From contig NC_134568.1 of assembly GCF_050947875.1 (NCBI RefSeq), positions 214,315,678-214,379,677 on the forward strand: a DNA stretch of 64,000 bases. Direction: 5' to 3'. The DNA comes from Dermacentor variabilis. Lineage: Eukaryota; Arthropoda; Arachnida; Ixodida; Ixodidae. A program made the translations under genes and the position numbers. Below are positions 1 through 11,360 of the stretch, one piece after another (the stretch's first letter is position 1; every line of letters begins with the position of its first letter). The notes under the pieces were generated by a model that saw only the letters and a program-made list of their open reading frames with translations, was not told the DNA's origin and searched no databases.

Positions 1-148
1 CAAACAATGCGTTACTACGCGCCGAGCTGCCGCGCCTGACGACACAATTTCGGCTTTAACCGACAGTTCTAGTGCTGCTCCCGCCCATTCTTCGTTCCTC
101 GGCCAAATCAAGCAATTTGTTCACGAAGAAGTCGCGCGCCAACTGTCA

Positions 149-736
149 GTGCTGCCTGCTACCCAGTCGTCTGAGTCTTCTTTGTCCCCGGAACTCCGAC
201 GCGTCATACACGAACAAGTCAGCGACGCACTACCTCTCGCTAATCAGCCACCTTCAGCGCCGGTTCCGCTCACGTACGCTGCCGTCGTTGCCAGGCCAAG
301 ACCACCGCCTGAAGTTGCGCACTACACCCCCACAAGCGGCTTCTACGCCTCGCCTTCTCCAGCTGCGAACTACTTGCCAAGAAGCGGCTTCTGCGCGCCT
401 CCGCAGCCCCTACGCCCAGCTCAGAACTGTGCACCGCTACCTAGGCCCCCTGTTGATAATCCGTGGCGTACCCAAGACAACCGGCCAATCTGCTTCGCGT
501 GTGGCTTTGCTGGCCACATGGCACGGTTCTGCCGCCGCCGGGGTTGGTATCCTCCCGATACTGCGAGATTTCAAGGGAATGCTCCTGACTCCCAGTCTCG
601 CTATTCGCCACCAGTTCTGCACTTTGCTCCTTCATCTCTTGCTCCCCGAAGCTTCAACACTCGCCGGTCTCCATCTCCCCGTCAACAATCCCTCTCTCCC
701 ATCGTCCGCCGCCCTCCATCTGTGGAGGAAAACTAA
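149..736 (+). pseudogene. Gag fragment with CCHC zinc knuckle (Ty3/gypsy)
   Basis: This is a proline- and serine-rich frame of 195 codons with one retroviral-type knuckle, C-F-A-C-G-F-A-G-H-M-A-R-F-C, at about 491-532. Such knuckles bind nucleic acid in Gag. The N-terminal capsid part would lie upstream, so this is only the nucleocapsid end. It stops at 734-736, just before the protease frame opens, as expected for gag followed by pol in another frame. The overlapping frame at 72-815 has no recognisable domain and is treated as a shadow. Confidence 0.75.
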
Positions 737-762
737 AAGGCGCAGTTCCGGAGGCAGGAACT

Positions 763-2744
763 GTGATCTCTTCGAACTGCTCAAGCCCTTGTTTATTCCC
801 TACGAACGTCATTGAAGTTGTTGCCGAAGGTGTCGCCGTTCACGCGCTTGTCGACACGGGTGCCGCAGTGTCCGTGATTGCCGACCAGCTTCCCCGTACG
901 CTCCGAAAAGTCGAGACGCCTTTTTCTGTCATTTCGCTACGCACAGCAAGCGCTGAGCCAATTGAGCCCTTAGGAAAATGTACCGTCCGTGTCGCCATAC
1001 AAGACAGTTTACACCACATTGAGTTTGTTGTTCTTCACCGCTGCTCCCATGCCATCATTCTAGGATGGGACTTCCTCTCATCTCATCACGCTGCTATTGA
1101 TTGTGCCCGTGAAGAACTTGCACTGACTCCATTTTGCGGCAATACTTCTGAAGATTTGCCTCCGCCTTCTGCTCGGGTGTTCGGTGCCACTGGCGCTGAT
1201 ATCCCTCCTTTCTCCTCTGCCCTTGTACCCGTTTCCTGTGCTGCTTTCTCCGATTCCACAGTTCTTTTCACGCCATCTCAACTTGCTGCACGCCGTCATC
1301 CCTACTTGCTTCCCTTTGTTCTCCTTCCCTTTCGCCAGGGCTCCAACGTGCTTTACGTTTCGAATCCGTTTTCGTGTCCATTCAGCTTACATCGTGGCGA
1401 GCGCCTCGGTTTTGCTGATGAATTCGACACGAGCTCTGTGTACGATGTGCCTGATGACTCGAATCCTCTTCACGTTGATGCCATGGCTCTCCCTGTCTCT
1501 GCGCCTGCGCCTGCATGTGACCGAACGTTTGCTCCATTTATTGATCCTAACCTCACTCCGAGTCAGCGCTTGCAGATCGTCGACCTCCTTAACCAATTTC
1601 GAACTTCTTTCGACCTCCAAAAACAATGTTTAGGAGTTACCTCCACAGTAGTGCATCACATCGACACCGGCAGCCACGCGCCTCTACGCCAACCTCCATA
1701 CCGTGTGTCTGCGCCGGAGCGCCGTGTCATCGATGAGCACGTAGGAGACATGCTTCGACGCGGCGTGATACAGCCATCACACAGTCCCTGGGCTTCTCCG
1801 GTAGTGCTGGTCAAAAAGAAAGATGGGACTATTCGTTTTTGTGTGGACTATCGATGACTAAACAAGATAACCCGGAAAGATGTCTATCCTCTTCCCCGTA
1901 TCGACGATGCACTGGACTGCCTCCAAGGTGCTGAATTCTTTTCATCCTTAGACTTACGATCCGGTTATTGGCAGGTCCCGGTGGCTGATGCAGATCGCCC
2001 AAAAACAGCATTTGTTACGCCTGATGGCTTATATGAATTTACCGTGATGCCCTTTGGGCTCTGCAATGCACCTGCAACGTTTGAAAGAATGATGGATAAC
2101 ATCCTCCGGGGCCTCAAATGGCTGACATGCCTTTGTTATCTCGATGACATTGTCATCTTTTCCCCAGACTTTTCTTCTGACCTGTTCTGACACAAACACG
2201 TGCTCACTTGTCTTGCTGATGCTGGACTCCAGCTCAACTTAAACAAGTGTCGCTTCGCCGCCCAACAGCTAGTCATCCTTGGTCACGTTGTTTCTAATGA
2301 TGATGTGCTCCCAGATCCAACCAAACTCCAAGCCGTTGCCGAATTCCCACGACCAAAGACCGCAAAAGAACTCCGCAGCTTCGTCGGATTATGCTCCTAT
2401 TTTCGTTGTTTCATCCGCAACTTTGCCACCATAATAGCGCCTTTGACGGAACTTCTCGCGGGTAAACACAACCTCTTGACCTGGCCGCCAGTTTGCGATA
2501 CCGCATTCACGACGCTGCGTCGTCTTATAACCTCACCCCCCATAATCCGACATTTTGACCCAAGCGCACCGACAGAAATATACACGGATGCCAGTGGCGT
2601 CGGGATTGGCGCTGTCCTTGCACAACGCAAGACTGGCTTCGATGAATACGTTGTTGCCTTCGCTAGCCGCGCACTCACAAAAGCGGAAGCCAACTATTCC
2701 GTTACAGAAAAAGAATGCCTAGCTATCATTTGGGCCATAACTAA
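763..2744 (+). pseudogene. Pol, protease-RT-RNase H part, with stops
   Basis: Aspartic protease motif L-V-D-T-G-A-A lies at about 847-867. RT follows from about 1640, including the YLDD catalytic box with downstream I-V-I-F-S at about 2137-2163. RNase H starts around 2575 with Y-T-D-A-S-G and E-K-E-C-L-A. All parts share one frame, but TGA codons at 1855 and 2188 break it. The frame is then interrupted by the MITE at 2745. These are recognisable Ty3/gypsy pol domains; the copy is defective. Confidence 0.85.
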
Positions 2745-3293
2745 TGTTGAATTCCAATGGCGGAGTCGGGGCAAGTTTTTCTGCTCGTTTCGGAGCAAGT
2801 TTGTTCCAATGACAGAGTGAGGGCGGGAGTAGGGTGTTCCAATGAGAGAGTCGGAGGGGATTCAGTGCGGGAGTCACTCCGTGGAGCAGAAAAAGATGCT
2901 CTGCCAAAAACGGCGGAGTGGACCGGAACTCTGCGTGACGTATTTCCTTTACCACGTAAGTCTGCTGGGAGGCGCCACCGGTCACGACTTGCGAGGAAGC
3001 AAAAGCTGCTGCACGCTTGGGGAGATATCCATTCCGCACTTTTAAAAAAACAGCAGATGAACGGCGCTGAAGAGACAAGTGACCGGTGCGGCAGTGCTGG
3101 GAGCAAACAGCGGAAGGAAATGACAACACGCAAGGTATCCTGGGAACTCGGCGATAGAACTTCCGCTTCCGCCTTGCTCCGGCGGCGCAGGTTGTGTTCC
3201 ACTCGCTGATCTGGAGGTGTTGCTCTACGCCAAAGACGAGCGCTCGCTCGCGGAGTCCGTCGGCTGCTCCGATTCCGCCATTGGAATTCAACA
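2745..3293. mobile_element. Harbinger-like MITE inserted in gypsy RNase H
   Basis: The termini are inverted: TGTTGAATTCCAATGGCGGA on the left is matched by its reverse complement on the right, and the match runs about 28 bp with two mismatches. The target duplication is TAA (2742-2744 and 3294-3296), the TWA type known for PIF/Harbinger. Removing the element plus one TAA rejoins the RNase H frame exactly. Element plus duplication is 552 bp, a multiple of three, so downstream pol stays in the same frame. No transposase is seen in its 549 bp. A second member with the same left end starts at 26573. Confidence 0.88.
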
Positions 3294-4838
3294 TAAGTTT
3301 CGTCCTTACCTCTAAGGCCGCCCGTTCGACGTCATCACGGACCACCATGCACTCTGCTGGCTGTCGTCCTTGAAAGATCCTTCAGGCCGCCTCGCTCGAT
3401 GGGCGCTTCGCCTCCAAGAGTATGATATTCGAGTGCTGTACCGCTCTGGCCATAAACATTCGGACGCGGATGCCTTGTCTCGCTCCCCAGTGTCAGGCCA
3501 GCCCAATCATCAGAAAGTACAAATATGCGAGTCCTTCCTCACCTCTACGGATATGCTTTCGGAGCAGCAGAAGGATCCATGGATTCTTGCTATGCTGGCT
3601 TTTCTGTCAGACCCATCAGCGCCTTCTACTGGCTGTACATTGCGTCGCCAAGCACACCACTTTGCTGTTCGTGACGGGCTCCCATACTGCCGTAACTACC
3701 TCTTGGACAGGCGCAAATGGTTACTCGTGGTTCCTCGGCATCTACGTTCGGACACATGTGCAGCGTTTCACGATGACCCGCAATGCGCACATGCAGGAGT
3801 ACTAAAAACATATGCGCGCCTGCGAATTCGTTGTTACTGGCGCGGGATGTACCGATTCGTCCGCCAATATGTCCGCTCCTGCCTCGCTTGTCAACGCCGC
3901 AAGAATACCCCTCATGCCTTAGCTGCTCCCCTACAACCATTGCCTTGTCCAGGACGGGCCTTTGACCGGGTTAGAGTTGATCTTTATGGGCCCCTTCCGA
4001 GTACTTCAGATGGCAACCGCTGGGTGATAGTGGCAATAGACCATCTCACACGCTACGCCGAAACTTCGCCTCTGCCCAACGCATCTGCGCAGGATACTGC
4101 CTGGTTCCTCCTGCGTAACATCATACTTCGCCACGGAGCTCCTAGAGAGTTGCTGAGCGACAGAGGCCGCGTCTTTCTGTCTGATGTTATAGAAGCCCTG
4201 CTCAAGGAATGCAACGTAATTCACCATACACCATACCACTACTGCATACCACCCGCAAACTAATGGCATGACTGAGTGCCTTAACCGCACTCTTGGCGAT
4301 ATGTTAGCCATGTACGTCGCATCTGACCAAACCAATTGGGACCGAATTCTACCCTTCGTGACGTACGCTTATAATACCGCCATACAGACCACTACAGGAT
4401 TTTCCCCGTTCTTTCTTCTTTATGGACGCGAGCCTTCTAGCACAATGGACACCATCCTTCCATATCGCCCTGACACAACGGAGGCTACTACCCTGTCCGA
4501 GGCTGCTGCACACGCGGAAGAGTGCTGAAAGCTCGCCCGCATATTTACTTCGGAAGATCAGCAGTGACAGAAGCACCTTCGGGATATTCCCTCTTCTCCG
4601 GCACCCTATGCCCCCGACTCACTAGTCTGGCTTTGGGTTCCCGTTACCAGCCCTGGACTTTCACCCAAACTTGTGTCCAAGTATCAGGGTCCCTACCGTG
4701 TCGTCAGTCAAACGTCTCCTGTGAACTATTTAGTAGAACTCCTTGAGCCGCCTTACGATAAGCGCCGTCGAGGGCGCGAAATCGTGCACGTTCAGCGGCT
4801 CAAGCCGTACTTTGATCCACATGTACTATCTTGCCCGT
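3294..4838 (+). pseudogene. Pol, RNase H end and integrase, with stop and frameshift
   Basis: It continues RNase H (V-I-T-D-H-H-A-L) and enters integrase. An HHCC-type zinc region ending C-L-A-C-Q-R-R-K lies at about 3790-3905. The core aspartates are in V-D-L-Y-G-P near 3975 and S-D-R-G near 4157. The third catalytic acidic residue lies past a frameshift, in the frame beginning near 4268. A chromodomain-like or GPY/F tail (K-Y-Q-G-P-Y-R-V) is visible near 4680-4830 in yet another frame. A TAA stop at 3314-3316 and the frame breaks show it is non-functional. Confidence 0.82.
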
Positions 4839-4876
4839 AGGTCACTGAGATGGCTCCTCTTCTCCGGGGAGGCAAT

Positions 4877-5035
4877 TGTACTGGAGAAGAACGAGCAGGA
4901 GGCACTGCTTCGAGAAAGAAGACGACGACGAGTGGTTGGAAGCCTTGTGCCTGTGTTGCGGAAGCTCTGTGTCCTCTCACTGCGGTGCTTTGCTATCTGA
5001 GCATTTTATCCATTGAACTATAACGCCTCTTGACA
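4877..5035 (+). repeat. Probable 3' LTR of the gypsy element
   Basis: A purine-rich tract (GGGGAGGC) precedes TGTACTGGAG, and the segment ends with CTTGACA, giving the TG...CA borders of an LTR of about 159 bp. The 5' LTR is outside the window, so the limits cannot be checked by pairing. The right edge could be about five bases earlier because CR1-like coding resumes there. Medium-low confidence. Confidence 0.5.
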
Positions 5036-5086
5036 GAGCATATAATTGCCTCTCACATATACAACCATCTGGAAGAAAACAACTTT

Positions 5087-5699
5087 TTATTGCGAAAGCA
5101 ATACTGCTCGAGGTTTCCGCTCTTGGCCGTCGTCCCGGAGAATCCACCATTGACCTTTAGCGTGACCTATGTGGGACGTCATACCAGCTGTGGAAAAGCG
5201 GGGCCCCAACTCGGCTCGTCGCGATCGTCCCAGCAAATCCTCCATGCTGCAGCTGCGCACCGCTGCCGCGAGGGGCGCTCGCTGTACGTGACGTCATGCC
5301 AGCTGTGGAAAAGCGGCCCCCCCAACTCGGCTCGTCGCGATCGTCTCAGCGAATCCTGCACGGTATGTCGGATGATGTGTATAAGGTGAAGCTGCAACAA
5401 TGTGCTGCAGCTAAGAAGCAGCGGCGTGCGGAAGAAACGGATGAAAAGCGGGAACAACGTTTAGCTAAACGGCGTGCATATTATGCAGCCAGGCGAATGC
5501 GTTCAACATCTCATGATCTGGGTGCATCTACAAGTATCATGCATGCTCTCAATGCTGACGCGACTTTGGTGACAACTGATCATTCGACAGCAAGCCTTAT
5601 GGATGCTTTAAATGGCGACGAGACTGCATCTACACGTTCGATGAGCAGTATGGAACTCTACAACCTAAACAGAAGATTGCTTTCGCAATCCACTAGGCT
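5087..5699. mobile_element. Hairpin-ended non-autonomous element inside CR1
   Basis: Both edges carry a short self-complementary hairpin: ATTGCGAAAGCAAT on the left and ATTGCTTTCGCAAT on the right. They are inverted relative to each other and flank about 0.6 kb that interrupts CR1 RT sequence. Superfamily and target duplication could not be set, and some CR1 sequence seems lost at the right junction. The interior holds a near-tandem duplication and a small basic ORF. Confidence 0.5.
5165..5366 (+). repeat. Two-copy near-tandem repeat, about 80 bp unit
   Basis: The block with GACGTCATACCAGCTGTGG, GGAAAAGCGG, CCCAACTCGGCTCGTCGC and GATCGTC at about 5173-5245 recurs with few changes at about 5290-5362. 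The two copies are separated by about 40 bp. Confidence 0.7.
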
Positions 5700-5726
5700 T
5701 AGTCAAGCTAAGCTTCTGCCAATTTT
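5364..5726 (+). CDS. Small lysine/arginine-rich ORF in the hairpin element, function unknown
   Basis: From ATG at 5364 the frame encodes a basic helix-like segment, E-K-R-E-Q-R-L-A-K-R-R-A-Y-Y, then a Ser/Thr-rich part with a loose internal repeat (M-H-A-L-N-A-D and M-D-A-L-N-G-D). Runs of this kind resemble the STPR repeat found in some arthropod proteins and transposons, a family resemblance only. The frame runs over the right edge of the mobile element into LINE sequence (stop at 5785-5787), so the native C terminus is uncertain. It may not be expressed. Confidence 0.35.
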
Positions 5727-5815
5727 TTTTTCACTAATCGGCATGGGTTCAGGCTTGTCATGCTACCTCCGGCGTACTACAAGGTAGTGTTCTTCGGCTG
5801 CTACTATTTTTAATA

Positions 5816-6927
5816 CGGTTAAACCTCGATATAACGAACTTCAATGTAACGAAATTCTCGATATAATGAAGTATTTAACTTTTCACAACTTCTTGTCTAT
5901 AGAACACCATGTATTTAGAACCTCAATATAACGAAGTGTGTGTGCCTGCAATTTCAATACAATGAAATTTCACTGCAGCAGCAAAGGAATGCCGAAACAA
6001 TAAATGGAAACTTCCACGGAGCAGATGGTCAAATGATTGAATTACAAGTGGCTGCTTGCAAACGCACTTCTCAAATCATCCGCCACTGGGCAACAAGAGC
6101 GACCACCGAAGTGAAGCCGCATAATGTTCTGTATAAAGTCCAAGTGCGATAAGATCCTATCGCACCCAGCACACTGTGCGCTTTTGGTGCGAGTGAAAAT
6201 GTATGAGGGTGAGCCTTTCTAGAAAGATGCTGGATGCATGAATGCTGCCTCCCCATGCAAGCAAAGAGAAAGAGGGGCAGAGGAGGCAGCTCACGGTAAC
6301 ACGACCAAGCGCGCATGAGGGGGCGGAAGGTAAGTTGGTACACATCTCCACTGTGGCTGTGTATGGCTGTAAGTGGTGGCTGAGCTCATATGCAGCTGCG
6401 CACCTTGCTTTAGCGGTAATCTGCCATATGTGCAAAGAGTGGATGTGCCGAGACACCGTGGCACCGTGTAAGCTGTCTTCCTGCATGTTTAGTATTGGAG
6501 GTTGTGTAATCTCGAGTTTCGGTGATCCGTTGAAGTGAGAGGCAGACAAAGCATTCACTACTCGCTGCGCACGTTTTTCCCAATAGCGTTGTCTCAGTAC
6601 AGGCGACGCTATCAGCCGCGAGGGCAGAGTGCAGGCGAAGGCGTGGCTGGCTTCGCTTAATTTGTATCAATGACGTGAAGATATCATCGACATCCGTGGC
6701 ATTAAACAGTACCATTCGTCGCTGACTCCCAAATTTATGAAAATTAATTGTTTTTTTCATTCAAATTTGCTTTTGTCGATTGCCCGATATTTTGGAAAAT
6801 TCTGCAGTCACTTTCCATGCAAGAAAATATCAATCGGTGACTGTAATTATTTGCATAAAAGGTCAAACTTCAATACAACGAAGCAAATTACCAATTTCAC
6901 AGACTTCGTTAAATCGAGGTTTAACTG
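5816..6927. mobile_element. Tigger/pogo-type MITE, copy 1, inside CR1
   Basis: The left end CGGTTAAACCTCGATATAAC and the reverse complement of the right end, CAGTTAAACCTCGATTTAAC, are matching terminal repeats. The flanks are TA (5814-5815 and 6928-6929). Removing element plus one TA rejoins the CR1 reading frame as F-L-I-Y-I-N-D. CAGT-type termini with a TA target are typical of Tc1/mariner-pogo. No transposase frame is seen in 1.1 kb. Confidence 0.88.
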
Positions 6928-8165
6928 TATACATTAATGATCTTCCCAATAACTTAGCATTCCAAGTGCGAATCTTTGCTGACGACTGCATTATTTACTG
7001 CCCTGTAACTAGCCCTGATGATCACATCCTGCTTCAAACGATTTTCAGCTTATCTTGGATTGGTGTAACACTTGGTTAATGACTAAATTTATCTAAATTC
7101 AAAGTAATGTCTTTCACTCCGAAACACTCAATCTCTAATTTCCCTTATCACATAAATAATAACCCGATTTTTCCAGCTACTTCATACGAGTACTTGGGAA
7201 TTAATCTTATACCAAGTCTTTCCTGGACCCATCATTCTACTATCAGATTTGCTAATTCTTTAATATCACTGGGGTACTTAGGCTGAAACCTACATAATTC
7301 ACCCTCCAACATCCACAAGCTAGCTGATCAGACGTTTGTTTGCCCGCAGCTAGAATTTGCCTCTCCAATTTGGTCACCTTATCATTATAACCTTATCAGG
7401 TTATTAGAATCAGTTCAAAATGGAGCTGCTAAGTTTATCTCATGTAACTATACCTACAATTCAAGCATCTCATAAATAAAACTTGATATTTCACTTCCGC
7501 CCTTAAGTACTCATCGTGATTTTGCACTCCTAATATTACTTCACAAGCACATTCATGCGGCTAGAAAATCTTGTTTACTGCTTGAAGTCGCACCTTGACA
7601 TCATGCAGATTACATAATCACCTCAGCTTCATGCGTATCTATGGCAACAGTCATGCGTTCAATTGGTTGGTGCCTCTTTCTGCCACTCAGTACGCGATTC
7701 CCGATTTCGTTGTATCTGAAACAAACCCTGATAAGTTCCGCCAGTTCAAGTTCATATTCCACTGCGTAACTTTGACAAATGGCATGATGTGTTTTTCTTT
7801 TGTTTTCCAGTTTTATGCATTTTGCATGCTCTCGTTTTTATTTATGAGCTCATTATTTTGCTTATTATTCTAGTATTTTTTTATCCTATGATATTGGAGT
7901 GGCTACTTTTGTACATTGTTGTCCTGTTTGCTGAACGAACTGTATCTTTTGTCTTTTCTCTAACATGCAACTGTCTCCTATTATTTTTGTGCAGTGCTCT
8001 GTTTGCATATAATGTTGTGTATACATGATTATACTGTCTATTTTTCATGTATATTATGTTTTGTTATAGTATACCCATTATATATACTCATTTAGTCCTT
8101 ACTTCGACACCCCTCTTACCCAATGCCTCATATGAGGCCTGTAAGGAAATTTTTAAATAAATAAA

Positions 8166-10239
8166 AACAATCTTTCGCTCACACCTGCCAAAGCCAAAGC
8201 TGCCAATCTGGAGCAGTGTGATGCAATTTCAGTAATTTTCCCGCTTTCGGCCCAATTTGGTACAGCAATATGCTTGAGTATCAAAATGGTGCAACTGGCG
8301 CAAGATTCCTACCCCTGATGGTGGCAAGCAAGGAAGGGATGCTGAAGTAGGTATATGCCCTACACAGTGCGGGACAAAATCAAGCCCATCTTTTTTTAGA
8401 AAACGCACCATCCCGAGTGGCCATGCCTCTCGGATGCTTGCCCTTCCCTATCTAGCATCCACGTGGAGTGCAGCTTTTCTTGAATGCGAATGATAGACAG
8501 AAAAGACAGCTGCTAGCTCTCTGATGAAAACTCCTGCATGTATATGTGCATGTATTTTAATGAATTTCAACTGTTGTTTATTTGCCTAACTACCTTTATG
8601 ACAAAGCTTTCTCATTCTACTGTTTCCTTACTGCTATAAATACTACGCATGAACAATTTCTCATAGCCAAGTGCCAGAAATGCTGAAAAGATGGCACTGT
8701 AACAAAATGAATTCCTATAAGAGCCAAATTTTTCTAGGAAAATAAAACCCGATAAATGCCAGCCAAATTTCAAGATATAAAGGCAGAAAAATCCAATCCC
8801 TAGTGATACATGGTAGTTAAAATACAGAAGTTAGGTGCTCCTTTAAAATAAGAGGAATGTGGCCTGGTGTGAAAGCAGCAACTAATTAGCAACATAGAAA
8901 CACAGTTACTTCTATAAGCAAGGATGGGGCCAGAAAGGAGACTACATATAGATAGAAGAAGCAAATAAATTGCTTATGAATAAGTATGAAGTAAAAAAAA
9001 AAAAAGCACTTGCATAAAGTTTGACCAAATGGCCGTTTTACTTGAGGATAAAAATATGAAGCCAAATGAAAACTTTAGCAATACAACTATATTCCGTTCA
9101 TACAAAGCTCAAAGCATTTGTCTGAAACTATTTTCAAAGATTTGCTCTTTAAAAGCAGACACATTCCAGACCTTTTATAGAAGAGCTGCAAGGCCTTCTT
9201 TGAATATGCTTGAAGCATCTTGCTCCAGTACACTGGGGTACTTAAAGATGCTTTTTTGGCATAATCCTTATGGAATAACTTGTGTAAAAAACATATCAAA
9301 TCCAGCTTTCACTAGGGCTTTGACACACACAACTATGTCATTGACATAAATTCTTGCAGCTCTCAGTGCCTGTCATGCTTCCACTCATGTGCGCATGATG
9401 TCATTACTTTTCATGGAATTGCAGACTTTGGTCTGCAGCGGCTCAAGAAACAAAGAAACATAAATGGAGTGTGCAATGAAGTGCGATACATGCCTGCAGG
9501 CAGCAGGCTTGGTGTCATGCCAGTGGCAGTGGTTGCGGGGTATATATGCTAGCTCAAGTAAGGCTGAATCCTCCAGCATTAGCTCAGGGAAAACGGCTCA
9601 AACCACATGTGAACCAGGGACAGGAGTTCAAAGGGTCTCCACAAGATAGATGCTTCCTGCTCTTCACCCTCCTGCTCCCATTTTCCTCTACACCACTGGA
9701 CCTGAGCAAATCCTCCGCACAATTTTATTTTCATAAAATTTTTCAATACATTTTTTAAAATCCAGCAGTGGCAGCAGGTGAACTTTAGCAAAACTGCTCG
9801 TGCATTCTGGCAGTAACAATTCCTTTTCCATGATCACATGTTGAGTGTACGTTCCATGATTTGGCTTCCTTGGGCAGCCATGTACACATCTTAGCTTGAC
9901 TAGCCATTTTCAATTCAATGCATCTGGAACTGCTAAAGATACAATTCTCAAGTGCCGAGGGCAGTGGAGATGTGTGCACACATGACATTGAAAAATATGA
10001 CATAATTAAATTTATTAAAATCAGAATTGAAACAAGGAAACAATTCAATTTAAAAAAGAATTAAGTAAACTGTACTGCATGTTTTCTCCTGTTTAGATGC
10101 AATCACAAAAAGAAAATGGCACAGCAGCTGCATCCGCCGATACACGATGGTTTATGACCCTCAAGTGGCAGTCACTGTGGCTGTTGAGTGAAGCAACATG
10201 AAGTGTTATCTCACATTGTGCAGTGAAGATGCACCTTTT
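8166..10239. other. About 2.1 kb without recognised feature
   Basis: AT-rich, presumably intronic or intergenic sequence. All open frames are short with no recognisable domain. A 12-bp A run lies near 8993-9004. I searched the minus strand here for the missing last CDK10 exon and found none. Confidence 0.6.
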
Positions 10240-10296
10240 GTTTTTTACTTTATAACTTCGTGTCCATTGAACACCATGTATTTTGAACCTCAATGT
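10240..10296. mobile_element. Left remnant of Tigger MITE copy 2
   Basis: The segment with ACTTCGTGTCCATTGAACAC and CATGTATTTTGAACCTCAATG matches the interior of copy 1 at about 5888-5934. It stops at the LINE insertion. The repeat continues at 17743, so both parts belong to one element. The outer left terminus is not recognisable. Confidence 0.75.
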
Positions 10297-10302
10297 GCTC
10301 TA

Positions 10303-10965
10303 CAGACTCCATCCTGGTCACTTTCGAAGGCTCAAAGGTCCCCTGTTACATTGACTACCTTTGCACAGACCTCCACTGCCGACCATGTCGACAAAAAAGT
10401 GGAGGCGTTTACTAAGTGCAGGCAGCTTGGCTATCGCCAAGACGTCTGCTCCAATGTGACCATATGTCTCTGCCCAAAATGCGGCATGCCAGATCCTCCT
10501 CACGACCACAGCTGTACTCCCACTTGCATCATCGGCAACGGAACACACGAGACTGGTTCCTCAGAGTGCAAACTTCGTTACAAACCGCGGACACCGCCCC
10601 CGGCACCTCCAAAGCCTGAATTGACACTTCCGGCCAGGAACACTGTACAGGACCCCAATCAACGCACTGGACAAGAGAAGCTGCAGAGCAGCTCTGGCCG
10701 CACGAGCACTGCAACAGCGGCGCAGCTCCCATCATCGAAGCAAGCTTGGCCTCCGCTGACTTCATGCAACGAGGAGAGACCGCCCATCAACCATACAAAG
10801 GTGAGCTGGGCAGGAGTAGTCTCCCACAATAGCAGCTCCTCACACGATGCTGATAGCTCTCTCATCAAATACTTGCTAAATCAGAATGGAATGTTTAAAA
10901 ACGAAATCAAGCAGCTCAAAGCAATGCTCCCCCCCCCCCCCCCACTCCCCCATCGAAATCACTGA
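10303..10965 (+). pseudogene. LINE ORF1 C-terminal part with zinc knuckles
   Basis: From about 10396 the frame encodes C-R-Q-L-G-Y-R-Q-D-V-C, then C-L-C-P-K-C-G and H-S-C-T-P-T-C with a G-T-H-E-T-G-S-S-E-C end. This is the same knuckle array as in the intact ORF1 at 31477-33093. The preceding part (I-L-V-T-F-E-G) is in another frame, so a frameshift lies near 10385. It is followed by a Pro-rich stretch with a C run at 10930-10943. The nucleic-acid binding role is inferred from the family. Confidence 0.7.
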
Positions 10966-11360
10966 CACTACTGCTGCTACTTCCAAACCACAGCCACAAA
11001 CGCTTGCGCCCACACTCACACGTCCTTGACAGAAAAAATGGACATTCTTGAATCCGCTGCTACGACAGAAGCTGCAACTCTAACGCCGCCTTCATCACAC
11101 ATGCAGCCCCACCTGCAAAAAGGAAGAATGCCGAAATAACAGACACCGAGAACACCGTTGAAAACGTCATAGTATTTGTCCTCACTGACCGCATGGACAT
11201 CCTGGAAAACAACTTGTTGCCCTTGAAAATTGGCTACAGAGCAAGCTTGATGCATTTATTTGTGAGGCATCTGCACAGTTTTGCCGGTTCCAAGAGCTAA
11301 TCGAGAGCTGGGGAAGACGCTCCCCGACGTCACAAGTTCCCACCTTTCAAAACGACAATA

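Larger units (their letters stand above)
1..5035 (+). mobile_element. Ty3/gypsy LTR retrotransposon, 5' end outside window, decayed
   Basis: The order gag (CCHC knuckle), protease, reverse transcriptase, RNase H, integrase, then a short LTR-like tail is that of Ty3/gypsy. The 5' LTR and start of gag lie left of the window. The coding region carries in-frame stops near 1855, 2188 and 3316 and a frameshift near 4230-4263, so the copy cannot make a full polyprotein. No envelope-like frame follows integrase. RNase H is interrupted by a MITE at 2745-3293. The right edge abuts CR1-like LINE sequence at about 5030, so the element may have landed in that LINE; the left flank needed to prove this is not in the window. 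Confidence 0.9.
5030..8165 (+). mobile_element. CR1-like LINE, RT fragment split by two DNA elements
   Basis: Three pieces belong together. Piece one, 5030-5087, encodes T-E-H-I-I-A-S-H-I and L-E-E-N-N-F, the RT block before Q-H-G-F. Piece two, about 5735-5815, encodes T-N-R-H then T-S-G-V-L-Q-G-S-V. Piece three, 6928-8165, encodes Y-I-N-D-L-P, the F-A-D-D catalytic box at about 6974-6985, and the C-terminal L-E-F-A-S-P-I-W and V-Q-N-G-A-A-K-F-I blocks. The 3' end is an AAATAAATAAA-type tail. Several stops and frameshifts make it a relic. This layout is that of CR1/L2-type non-LTR elements; the exact clade is inferred. Confidence 0.78.

Noticed and set aside
1..5035. An infectious errantivirus-type element
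   Set aside because: No envelope-like frame and multiple stops; it is a plain decayed gypsy retrotransposon.
5296..5363. Upstream extension of the basic ORF to 5296
   Set aside because: The extension is made of the untranslated-looking tandem repeat; ATG at 5364 directly precedes the recognisable basic segment.
8200..10240. Last CDK10 exon on the minus strand
   Set aside because: No frame with the expected continuation after D-P-K-K-R and a suitable acceptor was found here or elsewhere below 21500.
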